From positions 1 through 64,000 of the forward strand of contig JAPPAV010000105.1 of the NCBI GenBank assembly GCA_026705345.1: 64,000 nt of DNA, written 5' to 3'. Each line of letters opens with the position of its first letter. Position 1 is the first letter of the stretch. This DNA comes from Gammaproteobacteria bacterium. Its GTDB lineage: Bacteria; Pseudomonadota; Gammaproteobacteria; Pseudomonadales; Azotimanducaceae. The translations under genes were made by a program, and so were the position numbers. Shown piece after piece: positions 54,501 through 61,032 of this stretch. Below the pieces are notes generated by a model, which saw only the letters and a list, made by a program, of their open reading frames with translations, had not been told where the DNA came from and did no database searches.

Positions 54501-57500
54501 ACCTCCCAACGCCGTCCTGTGCGCTTCCACGCGACCGTAGTTCGTCTCCTTTGCGGTCAGCACCGTCCCGCCGTCCGCAAGGACTGCGGCGGTGGACCAT
54601 ACCGTCGCGCTGCTCCCGATCTGCTCCGCGCCCTGGGGCAACCCTGGCACCAAGCTGGCCGTGACCAGTTGGTCGTCGTTGTCGTCCCGGGCCGCGTTGA
54701 TGGCGGCAATGACTTCTTCGTTGGTGATGTGGCCCCGAAGGCTCACCACCATCGCGGTTGCGGACGTGTATCGAGCCTGCGGCGTGCCGTCCGGTGCAGT
54801 CGCCGAATACTCGAATGTGACCTCGAAGCCGTTGCCCACCGTTCCCGGCGTGTTGTGCGTGACCCGGACGGTTGCATTGCCACTGGTTGAGGCCCACCGG
54901 GCATCCGCAAACGCCCTTGTGAGCCCGTCGGGCCGCGTGATGCGTAGCAACCCACTTGACGAGGCCAGGTCCGCATAGGCGTTGGCAAGGTAGCGCGGCT
55001 TCCCTCTGTCCGGTTCCCCGTCGAGGTCGGGGTAAAAGGATTCACTGCCGTATTCGCTCGAAACCGAGATGGTGCTGCCAATCTCATTCTGCGTCTGCGT
55101 CAGCCGGAAACCTTGATTTACGGCCGTGCCCAACTCTTCTTCAGCTGGCGCCGCGTACGGCGTCACGGTGATGTCCTCGGCATTCAGCGTCTCGGGCAGG
55201 CCGAGCACATAGTCGTTCGGTAGAACGAACTCCAAGGTATCACCCCCATCGCCGGGAATGACGATCCGCGCCAGCACCTCTTCCTCGGCAAGCTGCCGCT
55301 CGAAGCCGCGCAGGTGCCATGAGTAGTCCGCATCGGGAACGCTGACGAACAATCCGAGCGCGGCATCGTCGCCTTGACGCAACAGCGCCCCGACATTCAG
55401 ACCTTGCAGATCCTCGTGCACCGAACGCCGGAATCCCGTGGGTTCCGGAACGGCGTCGAGCGACGTTCCGTACAGAGGTCTTACGACATAGCTCTTCAAC
55501 GCCTCGAGGATGTCGCCCAGGGTATCGGTGTCCGGGTCGTAGCGAACCTCGATGTGCGGCCCCTCGGGAGCATCCGGCCACAACCCCGCCTCGATTGGTC
55601 CGAGCAGGGCGCCGTCCACTCCGCCCTCGGGGGACGAAGGCAGCATATGCGACACGGGGTCGGTCGCTGACCCACCACCTGACGTGTCGATTTCGACGTT
55701 CGCCGCCGGCAGGTTGGCCGTTTCGCCCTCCAGGTTGACGTACACTGCACCGCTGAACGCGTCGGCGAGTTCCTGCAAGGTCGTGTTCTGAGCCTCGCCG
55801 TCGTAAGCGATCAGGCTGATCCTTAGCGGTGACCGCGGGGCGATCGGCAGGGTGACGGCCGCAGACGGATTGCGGCGGGCCACGCCATCGGATCCGCCCG
55901 ACAGCCGGACTTCCTCCTGAATGCTCAGATACTCGGCGCCGGTAGCCCCCGGATCTGTCGCGACCGACAGGACGAAGTTGGTGTCGGAATATGCGTCGAT
56001 CATGTCCTGCACGGTGGCCTGAAGGGCCGTGTAGGTGATGACGAGATACAGGATACCGTCCCGGCGCTGTGTTTCCTCGGCGACCGAGAATGCCTCGCCG
56101 TCCTCCGCAAAACGGAGGGCAACGGCAAGGTTGTTACCCGCTGCTCCAGCCGCCGCGGCATCCACCCGCAGGGATCCGATCGTCACGCCGGCGGTCGTCA
56201 CCTGATTCGTCGGCTGCGGGAACGGGGTGTAGGCCGGTTCAATCCTGTTCTGATCAGACGGCCCGAGCGGTGCGACCACCTCGTAGGTGAGTTGCCCGCC
56301 GCTCATAGATTCGGCGTACGCCATGTCCGTTGGGAGCGTGACGGCCAGCGTCGCGTCCCCGTCCGCATTCGCGAACACGAGTTTGGCGGCCACGGGGTCG
56401 CGCGGCGGAGTGCGCGGCGCACCGTGAATGTGCCAGTCGTGACCGACGCTTTCGTGTGCCAGGTACAGAGCGCCGTCTTGGTCGCTCAGCGCGCGGAGAA
56501 GCCCTCCGAGCAGCAACCCGCTTTCGCCGAAGATGCCGAACGGCTTCGCGAAATCGGGATGTTCGAGTTCATTCGATACCTGCGTGCCGGGAAGCAAAGC
56601 GACTTCAACGCCGCGGAGACGCTCCAACGCCGACCACAGTACATCGGCGGTCGTGCCGGGAACGTAGCTGACGACAACGCACTGGTTGTCGGCGTCGACC
56701 CACGCCCTCGCATCACCCGCGACGAAGGGAAACGACTCCGGGGGGCCGCTACTGTGATAGGCCGACATCGGCACCGTGGGGTTGGCTTCGCTGATGTCGC
56801 CGCCGAACTCCGTCCAGACGCGCGCCAACACTCCCGTGGTGTCGGTGTCCGGGTCGTAGTTGAACCGGAGCACCCGCGTACGCGTGTCCACATGCAGATA
56901 CGCATTGTCCGCGCTTCTTTCCAGGACGCCGAAGGTGAAAACGCCTCTGACCGCGAATCCCAAGTACCGCTCCGCTTGGTTCAACAGCACGCCGTTGGCG
57001 GTGGCTTCGGTTGTGTAGCCGTCCGGATCGCCGATCAGGTAGACCGAGAATCCAGCGGGCACGTTCGTCCAATTCTGCCTCTGCCAGGAATTGAACTCAT
57101 AGGTCGTGTCCCCGATGTCCGTCCCGAAGATCCTGATCGAATATTCGTTCACGTCGTCGTCGTAGACGAGTGCGTAGAACCGATGAGCGGCACCACCGCC
57201 TGCAACGTACGCAGCGGCCGTAAACACATGATCTTCCGCGTCCGTGCTATCGGACGTGGTGGCGACAAAACCGATCGTCGCGGGCGGGCCGCCAACCGCC
57301 AACGCGGAATCTTCGGTCCCGTTCCATGTGCCGGTCTCCATGACCTGCTCACCGTTGACCCGGTACGTCTCAAGCCGACGGCGAACATCGGCCACCGTGT
57401 CGCCGGTCTCGACGATCAGGCCGATCTTGACGGGGTCGGAGGAGCCTTCGACGGCATCAAGGTGATAGACGTTCTGTCCGGGCACGGGCACGAACGGAAA

Positions 57501-58274
57501 TGCCTTCGGCTGGAGCCAGTCGTCCAGTTGCTGGCGCCATGCGGCGTAGAACTCGCCGTGCTCCAGCGTTGCACCACTCCATGAGCCAACCCCGCGAACC
57601 CAAATGCCGCCGTCGGGGATCCCGTCCCTGTCGCGGTCCAGGAAATCGACATACAGCGTGGGCGCCTCGAGTTCCAGCCCGGGACTGCCCGCGCGTCCTT
57701 CTTGGTTGCCGGCGAACTGTGTCACGCCAATGTCGTCCGGCGTCAACGTTCCGTTCTGGTCGTGCGACGCGATTTCAAACTGATCCGCTATGTCACCCGT
57801 GGAGGGGAACGCCGCGACGATCGTCGAAATCGGCGTGTAGGGTTCCGCCTCGAGGAGCAGGGTTCTCCCGAAACTCAGCGACCAGGACGGCGGCTCGCCG
57901 GGAAATGCCGGACGCACCTGAAGGGTCGGCTCCTGATTTTCGCTTTCCTGCCTCTGGGCGTATCTCCGCTGTACGGTCAGGACATCGCGAATCGAAACCG
58001 ACGACGGTCGGGCCTCCACATAGTTGTTCAGCTCGAAACGCCACCCGGCATGATCCAAAGCCCGGTGCAGAAACAGGTCGACCCGTTGGGCGCCAGATCC
58101 CAGCCTCACATATGGCTGTGGCTCGTCGATCCCCTTGAGCGTCCATTCCGGGTTCGCCTTGCGGTAGGACACCGCGATTCCGTGCGAGCGGTCGTTTGCC
58201 GAGCGCACGACCGCCCACGCGCGACCCTTTCCACCAGTCCCTGTACCGAAAAACGGGGGTCCGATTCTGGACAT
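48561..58274 (-). CDS. Giant modular virion or tail-fibre protein (3237 aa)
   Basis: One unbroken frame with no enzyme motif, made of repeating beta modules. A motif like VRYDPDTDTLGDILEAL occurs near residues 475, 915, 1400 and 1645. A second module (GNGFxVxL, then YTSxTAMxIxxxG and AINAAR) recurs near 710, 1145 and 1295. Short Gly-X-Y pieces (GPQGLRGIPGIG near 2060) and an Asp/Gly-rich shaft follow, then a jelly-roll-like region (GVYALKIDADVNTDGANR near 2910). A GGAGG box 11 nt upstream supports ATG 58274. Length and composition suggest a long fibre or a wrapped structural protein; an ejected role cannot be excluded. Confidence 0.78.
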   Translation of the reverse strand: MSRIGPPFFGTGTGGKGRAWAVVRSANDRSHGIAVSYRKANPEWTLKGIDEPQPYVRLGSGAQRVDLFLHRALDHAGWRFELNNYVEARPSSVSIRDVLTVQRRYAQRQESENQEPTLQVRPAFPGEPPSWSLSFGRTLLLEAEPYTPISTIVAAFPSTGDIADQFEIASHDQNGTLTPDDIGVTQFAGNQEGRAGSPGLELEAPTLYVDFLDRDRDGIPDGGIWVRGVGSWSGATLEHGEFYAAWRQQLDDWLQPKAFPFVPVPGQNVYHLDAVEGSSDPVKIGLIVETGDTVADVRRRLETYRVNGEQVMETGTWNGTEDSALAVGGPPATIGFVATTSDSTDAEDHVFTAAAYVAGGGAAHRFYALVYDDDVNEYSIRIFGTDIGDTTYEFNSWQRQNWTNVPAGFSVYLIGDPDGYTTEATANGVLLNQAERYLGFAVRGVFTFGVLERSADNAYLHVDTRTRVLRFNYDPDTDTTGVLARVWTEFGGDISEANPTVPMSAYHSSGPPESFPFVAGDARAWVDADNQCVVVSYVPGTTADVLWSALERLRGVEVALLPGTQVSNELEHPDFAKPFGIFGESGLLLGGLLRALSDQDGALYLAHESVGHDWHIHGAPRTPPRDPVAAKLVFANADGDATLAVTLPTDMAYAESMSGGQLTYEVVAPLGPSDQNRIEPAYTPFPQPTNQVTTAGVTIGSLRVDAAAAGAAGNNLAVALRFAEDGEAFSVAEETQRRDGILYLVITYTALQATVQDMIDAYSDTNFVLSVATDPGATGAEYLSIQEEVRLSGGSDGVARRNPSAAVTLPIAPRSPLRISLIAYDGEAQNTTLQELADAFSGAVYVNLEGETANLPAANVEIDTSGGGSATDPVSHMLPSSPEGGVDGALLGPIEAGLWPDAPEGPHIEVRYDPDTDTLGDILEALKSYVVRPLYGTSLDAVPEPTGFRRSVHEDLQGLNVGALLRQGDDAALGLFVSVPDADYSWHLRGFERQLAEEEVLARIVIPGDGGDTLEFVLPNDYVLGLPETLNAEDITVTPYAAPAEEELGTAVNQGFRLTQTQNEIGSTISVSSEYGSESFYPDLDGEPDRGKPRYLANAYADLASSSGLLRITRPDGLTRAFADARWASTSGNATVRVTHNTPGTVGNGFEVTFEYSATAPDGTPQARYTSATAMVVSLRGHITNEEVIAAINAARDDNDDQLVTASLVPGLPQGAEQIGSSATVWSTAAVLADGGTVLTAKETNYGRVEAHRTALGGPVAASAVIDVGFTDGSGSDNFKINLVYHETGPSGNGFTVTLTRDTTNATAGNPSVAYTSDTAMTIGVNGNTSMTQIANAINAARRNNVQLIQASPRGVGSQTTTGGSGFASRSRTLAGGATAKRIPLRAEWDAGTGILAIYALPTDTMAQVKAAIEALPAFEVPENPDPELANGLYYLGDDIGVDTITLPADDGDYASYNFANGVGGGDLLNKGKGDPIDFPSFISFSVGGTLKGVTTIQDVVDFINGDMTYSQWVTASVDANAQGTDLFLTKSVDVTGGVAGQPTVDMSLTLAADGIRIVVQDDRPFSDLPTPATYPAEDGDQPFPAANRVASDETALIDRSAISNPFKPTGGANGVEETPLEALVRPDDQAHGPNVEVRYHAGADTLQDIADALALQGIVNVVVVYGTDLTKLPESPPFTRSMFQGGGDGVFLPTKSNLYDAVKAILHPASNPGVTADDPNKELDIGEGGSVTVEDEGSELAGNARVLNLVGAGVTVQNDPNDPDKKVIEIPGASGSLEAGPLLAKQLAGGNLTFTAAGTVVDTTFDYPDSVRLGEVWMITVGEVAMDAAFIFPASKLTTLADIDLSGDTSAKHNDGKLLQLPVSSGADLYIGHNGRSIYAAIDDANIDPTPLTLYRLEGVAGAPGFTPIPQFSADGTDGSWSPVPAAGSAYLRFRTGPDTFSGAVRFMGADGASVFTQFSADGTAWMDDAADGDRYIRFASGASKPADDSSDWSVAVELTRQGKRGWSPVYALEHVSDAIAVQKLVNWTGGTGQKPAIPDADAAYLGSTGYTAIDRAINVRGPQGLRGIPGIGKHGWSPEVGFEDTEDGRRVMKLVDWIGGDPPKPAIPDDPYLGEGGFVALADAMDFSTGPENVTATDRMRFKGVWSSDSAYEQNDLVTLHEDVLQHPEDLFLALRDVPVGWPPWELAPNWRQLTREHILRSRLDDHDRRLAALPLTVTGWTSVRDRLAVRFAASQANTDGEAANKDYSHSDHQWYENQAIIPITEGTYVLLVALEEHLDANHFRYPYGVSTEQGTLYRNGEDWTDDTDNWSNVPEGYRIWNASGAIQNVNGIGATEQATSFELTVPQDTGLTAEQVRDTVAAFIRAAAGSGVIVTHDDDSDRLVIGLQIPDDSITPGKLVADDADQKSAMRARIGAGTSSLTTENVLDAVAQFLREGSNITIAHDDDADTLIISAEASLPDLPGDSSFRDLSTDRDGAVDWRPKEFFYETKRLFAFTGATRSAPEDADPAAVAAIGGIEGTSTIIEAGTWRGWATTLPAGLRRVVRQGGIVKLAGKVTFTRPQGGTFRMFVTDSDRKPISQEIEIAVGTDTVTHAWELDLDEVAIVEEAGPVIVYLTGIGDAQAFVSPESNPAATASISSVGTETAGAASPGGSPYAFYVRPDLTLPTLADQSTIALSDSGDHHISTLLDAVYIAGPVAPYEDLVIEWSAGMEVGVDTDMRLNVSLEYNWDFGNDKVIRQFEPYNLQISAARLGFVPFTQYNRRLTVPLGEVSPGFGPPIVITEADLDGATLTIKLHLIAYQPEQQSANPTRISANLTHLSFPGPPTLTMYQLGAYREASSGARVEKISYQAAGSPSARLSAMTTLQPLAADPVVVEYGSGDPELLEGLNGNAVTLKRGVYALKIDADVNTDGANRTADIRIHSGGSSLQIISITERKGDTWVHADRTVAFNVVEDTEFTLDFHPEVGEWAVRNLELHIYRFDGGTLPSGQAGEGGDNTGTDPGGTKPTILQYDITGEQSVPVGTLAGRSYTYDVSISQADHVGSARIVGFGGATKPADGIGVLELATISDFSHGQGSFQIPDDLSTGLPNEGDTYTLRLEVYSTTDAQTPVAYHDFRITAAAATTTPQRYIGWAAQQTPTELEIVGGEQESTNVLPIPAEPSDGDGWLWFAVPDSLGPPDAAYLDGNTHDILGGFVRLEDGLFAGHIVYASNAEQNPAILGTGDRTLTLEWRD

Positions 58275-58278
58275 GCGG

Positions 58279-58578
58279 CTAAGCCTCCGGGATCGGAGTG
58301 ATCGTCAGTTGGCTGCCGAGCATGTTGCTCTCGGTCAGCCATGCCCAGATCGGGCGGCCCTCGCTGTACTGGATGGTGCGCAGCGACAGTATGCCCCTCG
58401 GAAGAACCTGGTGCGTCGGCGTTCGGGCGGGATCTGGCTCGTCGGTCGCCACAACGATGCCGACTCGCTCCAGGCCCGTGTTTTCGAGGACGTAGATCAC
58501 ATCCTCTTCAAGCTGGGCGGCCTCGGCCAGATTGATCGGCGACGAACCCGGGGGGATCGAAACGGTTACGGTGTCCAT
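58279..58578 (-). CDS. Small virion protein, unrecognised (99 aa)
   Basis: MDTVTVSIPPGSSPINLAEA begins a compact beta-rich protein with no motif. GAGGAGAAGG precedes ATG 58578, and the stop lies 4 nt before the giant fibre gene. A head decoration or fibre-joining role fits its place after the capsid genes, but this is a guess. Confidence 0.7.
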   Translation of the reverse strand: MDTVTVSIPPGSSPINLAEAAQLEEDVIYVLENTGLERVGIVVATDEPDPARTPTHQVLPRGILSLRTIQYSEGRPIWAWLTESNMLGSQLTITPIPEA

Positions 58579-58773
58579 GCCTTCTCCTCGCGGCGAAAAG
58601 ACCCGTTGATCTGTTCCAGAATCGGTAATGGAAGAAAAGGGGAGGGGTCAACCACCGGTTGCGAGCGGAAAGTTCCTTGCGGGAGCGCAAATCGCGCCGT
58701 AGCATGAACGGAGAACGCCGGGTCGGGACTCGTGACCCCTCGCCGGCGCACTACCACGAACGGGGAAGCGTTC

Positions 58774-59922
58774 ATGGCCTCCAAGCCCGAATCTACGATC
58801 GTTGCTCAGGCAATCAAGGGGCGGCTCTATCCGAACCGCGACCAGGCGACAGCGCTCCATTCGATGCGATACCTGCTCGCCTGTATCCGCGAGCGCGTCA
58901 AGGCGGAGTCGCGGGAATACTACGAGACCCACGGCAAGTCATGTCCGGCCGGTTGGCTCCAGAAGGAAATCGCGCAACCGATGCACCGGAAACTCGGGAT
59001 GCGGTGCTGTGCGCTGTCGGTCGTCAACGTCGTGGACACGGTGCGCCGTTCCTACGTCAACTGGTGGAAGCGGCCCGACCACTGCAAGCCGCCGGCGAAG
59101 CGGCATCCCGATCGCTATCCGGCAAACATCTACATCCACAATCAGCGGCTCGAAGTCAACCCCGCCCGGGGCCGTATCCGCATCCTCGGCAACAAGGTCG
59201 GCTGGATGCGCTGGCGGGGCGGCCGGTGGCCGGAAGGCAAGATCATGTCCGGCCGGGTCTCGTACCGGGGCGGCTACTGGTATCTGTCGATCCAGTTCGA
59301 CGCGCCGCCGCCGCAATATGCCGTGCCGAAGGTGGAGGCAGTCGGGATTGATCCCGGGATCCGGGCGATGACCATGCACGACGGCGAGCACTCGGTGCAG
59401 TTCCGCCGGGTCCCGGAGCGGTCGAAGAAGCGGCGGCGGCGGCTCGACCGCAAGATGAAACGGTGCAAGCCGGGGTCGGCGCGCTACCGGAAGATGAAGG
59501 CGACGCGCGCGAAGCTAATGGAACGCGAGGCGAACGTCAGGCGCGACACGAGCCACAAGATCACGCGCGCATTGGTTGACCACGCCGAAATCGTCGGCTA
59601 CGAGGATCCGAGCGCGAAGGCGTGGCAGGAGTCGGGGATGTTCGGCGAGGCGTCGCGCGAGGCGAGCCCAGGTGAGTTCTGCCGCCAGTTGCGCTACAAA
59701 GGCAAATGGGCGGGCCGCACGGTTGTTGCAGTGCCCGAGTCCGCCGCCAGCACACAGACGTGCCACGAGTGCGGCGAGCGGACGCCGCACGCGCTCGGCG
59801 TCGCGCTGTTCCGGTGCGAATCGTGCGGCCACGCTTCAGGCAGGGACGCGAACGCGGCGAAAAACGTCCGCCGCTTGGCTATAGAGGGGGCGCGGGCAGC
59901 GCCGCCCGAGGCGGTTACATGA
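58774..59922 (+). CDS. tnpB: TnpB-family RNA-guided nuclease (382 aa)
   Basis: The protein has the full set of TnpB/Cas12-type RuvC residues: D193 in AVGIDPGIRA, E277 in IVGYEDPSA, and D358 in SGRDANAAKNV. A zinc ribbon (C330, C333, C348, C351) lies between the second and third blocks. An N-terminal helical and basic half would recognise guide RNA and target. Family members are guided by a non-coding RNA from the 3' end of their gene to cut DNA. ATG 58774 has GGGGAAG upstream and is preferred over GTG 58732. It is the only gene on the plus strand, set against the late operon, and no Y1 transposase gene is nearby. It is probably active as judged from the residues. Confidence 0.88.
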   Translation: MASKPESTIVAQAIKGRLYPNRDQATALHSMRYLLACIRERVKAESREYYETHGKSCPAGWLQKEIAQPMHRKLGMRCCALSVVNVVDTVRRSYVNWWKRPDHCKPPAKRHPDRYPANIYIHNQRLEVNPARGRIRILGNKVGWMRWRGGRWPEGKIMSGRVSYRGGYWYLSIQFDAPPPQYAVPKVEAVGIDPGIRAMTMHDGEHSVQFRRVPERSKKRRRRLDRKMKRCKPGSARYRKMKATRAKLMEREANVRRDTSHKITRALVDHAEIVGYEDPSAKAWQESGMFGEASREASPGEFCRQLRYKGKWAGRTVVAVPESAASTQTCHECGERTPHALGVALFRCESCGHASGRDANAAKNVRRLAIEGARAAPPEAVT

Positions 59923-60073
59923 CCGTCCGAAATGTGCGGGTGACGGAGAGAGGTTCAGGCCGCCACGGCGGCCGGTGCTCCCGGACGATCCCACCCATCC
60001 TGTTCCGGCAAATCGCGGAGCGCTCGAAAACGAGTACTCATCCCCGGTCACGGCAACTACTTGCGGCGGGGGA
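59923..60073 (+). ncRNA. Structured 3' region of tnpB, candidate guide (omega) RNA scaffold
   Basis: The sequence behind the TnpB stop carries a 7-bp perfect hairpin (GGCCGCC/GGCGGCC, 59958-59973) and a second stem with an AAAA loop (60018-60039), leading straight into the repeat at 60074. TnpB guide RNAs are known to come from this place, starting inside the gene and ending at the element boundary. Exact ends cannot be given from sequence alone. Confidence 0.5.
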
Positions 60074-60182
60074 AGTCGCAATCGCGAGATCGCCGGACAG
60101 CGAGTGCTAGATGTCACCTGCGCCACCACATCGGCCCGGTGCGAGAGTCGCAATCGCGAGATCGCCGGACAGCGAGTGCTAG
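60074..60182 (+). CRISPR. Two-repeat CRISPR-like structure (37-nt repeats, 35-nt spacer)
   Basis: Two identical 37-nt repeats (60074-60110 and 60146-60182) begin AGTCGCAATCGCGAG and end AGCGAGTGCTAG. The spacer 60111-60145 is unrelated to the repeat and to both flanks as far as I can see. Repeat and spacer lengths match type V CRISPR arrays, and the pair lies just behind a RuvC nuclease gene with the same orientation. It could equally be a tandem duplication of the TnpB element's right end that trapped a former guide, or a chance local duplication. No adaptation genes are present. Confidence 0.42.
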
Positions 60183-60307
60183 GAGGCATTGCCCTGGCCA
60201 TTCGGGACCCGCACCCACAGCGTGCGGCGTCCCGTCTCGGCGTCGCGGCTCCACATCATGGCCCCGATGCCGTGGTCCATGAATTCCTTCCAGTTGGCGG
60301 TGATCAT
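60179..60307 (-). CDS. Small open frame (42 aa), possibly a gene cut short by the TnpB element
   Basis: ATG 60307 lies 4 nt after the stop of the gene at 60312, giving MITANWKEFMDHGIGAMMWS and ending VPNGQGNAS. Its TAG stop lies inside the second 37-nt repeat. If that repeat is the right end of the mobile element, the frame is the surviving N-terminus of a longer phage gene, and the remainder may lie on the far side. Codon phase and coupling favour translation; function unknown. Confidence 0.5.
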   Translation of the reverse strand: MITANWKEFMDHGIGAMMWSRDAETGRRTLWVRVPNGQGNAS

Positions 60308-60311
60308 GGCC

Positions 60312-60818
60312 TCAGAACCAGTCGTTCACGCGCTTGCGCTGCGACCTCGTGAATTCGCCCCGGTGCATGAACTGCTTCGGCGTCAGCGCGAACGCGATCT
60401 GGCGCGCGGCATCGTCCATCACCTCGTCGCTCTCGGCCCACAACCGCCGGTCGTACTCGGCGTTGTGGTCATGGATCCTCTCCTGGGCGTATTGGAAGAT
60501 GTCGGCGTTCCAGCGCGCCAGATGGTGCTCGTACAGATCGTCGAGTATCCATGGAGCCGGTTCTGCGTACTCGCCGTCCACTTCGATCGACTTCACGAAA
60601 TAGTCCTCGCCGTACTGGTCCCGGCAGCGCACCACGAACCGCCCCTCGAACTGCGGCGCCCGGTAGCTGCCGTCGAGGTTGTAGCCGGCCCAGCCGGTAA
60701 GTACGGCACGCGGGTTCCAGGCGAGGTACATGCGGTGATCGAAGCGGCGCAACGCCTCGTCGAACCAAGGGTCGACATAGGGCGCATCGCAATCTCGTGC
60801 GGGCAACATGGGATTCAT
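60312..60818 (-). CDS. Hypothetical phage protein (168 aa)
   Basis: I place the start at ATG 60818 (MNPMLPARDCDAPYVDPWFD), three bases past the tRNA-like gene; earlier in-frame codons would run through that RNA. The protein has a central LDGSYRAPQFEGRFVVRC and a helical second half rich in His and Asp. There is no room for a separate ribosome-binding site beyond the tRNA 3' end, so translation may depend on tRNA processing. It lies between capsid and fibre genes; role unknown. Confidence 0.7.
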   Translation of the reverse strand: MNPMLPARDCDAPYVDPWFDEALRRFDHRMYLAWNPRAVLTGWAGYNLDGSYRAPQFEGRFVVRCRDQYGEDYFVKSIEVDGEYAEPAPWILDDLYEHHLARWNADIFQYAQERIHDHNAEYDRRLWAESDEVMDDAARQIAFALTPKQFMHRGEFTRSQRKRVNDWF

Positions 60819-60820
60819 AG

Positions 60821-60889
60821 TAGCGGGCGCCGGGATTGAACCGACCAAGCCGGGAATATGAACCCCGGGGGGCACCAGCCCTGCCCGCT
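60821..60889 (-). tRNA. tRNA-Met-like gene (CAU) with a reduced D-arm
   Basis: The minus strand folds with a 7-bp acceptor stem (AGCGGGC/GCCCGCT), an anticodon stem CGGGG/TCCCG with loop TTCATAT (CAU), a T-stem GTCGG/CCGGC with loop TTCAATC, and discriminator A. Only 15 nt separate the acceptor and anticodon stems, so the D-loop is very short (GGGC-TGGT-GCCC). It has no encoded CCA. It could be an elongator Met, an Ile2 (modified CAU) or an initiator-like tRNA. Confidence 0.7.
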
Positions 60890-60893
60890 GAAG

Positions 60894-60967
60894 TCGAGAA
60901 GGAGGGACTCGAACCCCCGATCTCCTGCTCCCAAAGCAGGCGCCTTGCCGGACTAGGCCACTTCTCG
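60894..60967 (-). tRNA. tRNA-Pro (UGG)
   Basis: A complete cloverleaf: acceptor CGAGAAG/CTTCTCG, D-stem GCCT/AGGC, anticodon stem CCTGC/GCAGG with loop TTTGGGA (UGG), T-arm GGGGG-TTCGAGT-CCCTC and discriminator A. The C1-G72 pair fits proline tRNAs. CCA is not encoded. It lies four bases before the tRNA-Met-like gene, between the capsid gene and the next operon part. Confidence 0.93.
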
Positions 60968-60979
60968 ATGTGGGGGAGC

Positions 60980-61005
60980 CGCCGGGGGACCGAAGTCCCC
61001 CGGCG
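60980..61005 (-). terminator. Very stable UUCG hairpin behind the capsid gene
   Basis: In minus-strand RNA, CGCCGGGGGAC-UUCG-GUCCCCCGGCG forms a perfect 11-bp stem closed by a UUCG tetraloop, 27 nt after the capsid stop and 12 nt before tRNA-Pro. No U tract follows, so it may block 3' exonucleases and raise capsid mRNA, or mark an end for tRNA processing. Confidence 0.65.
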
Positions 61006-61032
61006 ACGAATCAGGGTGTCAACCGATCAGGA

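Noticed and set aside
58579-60178. A complete IS200/IS605 element with a Y1 transposase
   Set aside because: Only TnpB is present; no HUH/Tyr transposase frame lies on either side, so this is at most a TnpB-only element.
60312-60875. A longer start (60875) for the gene after the tRNAs
   Set aside because: It would translate through the folded tRNA-like gene; ATG 60818 lies just past it.
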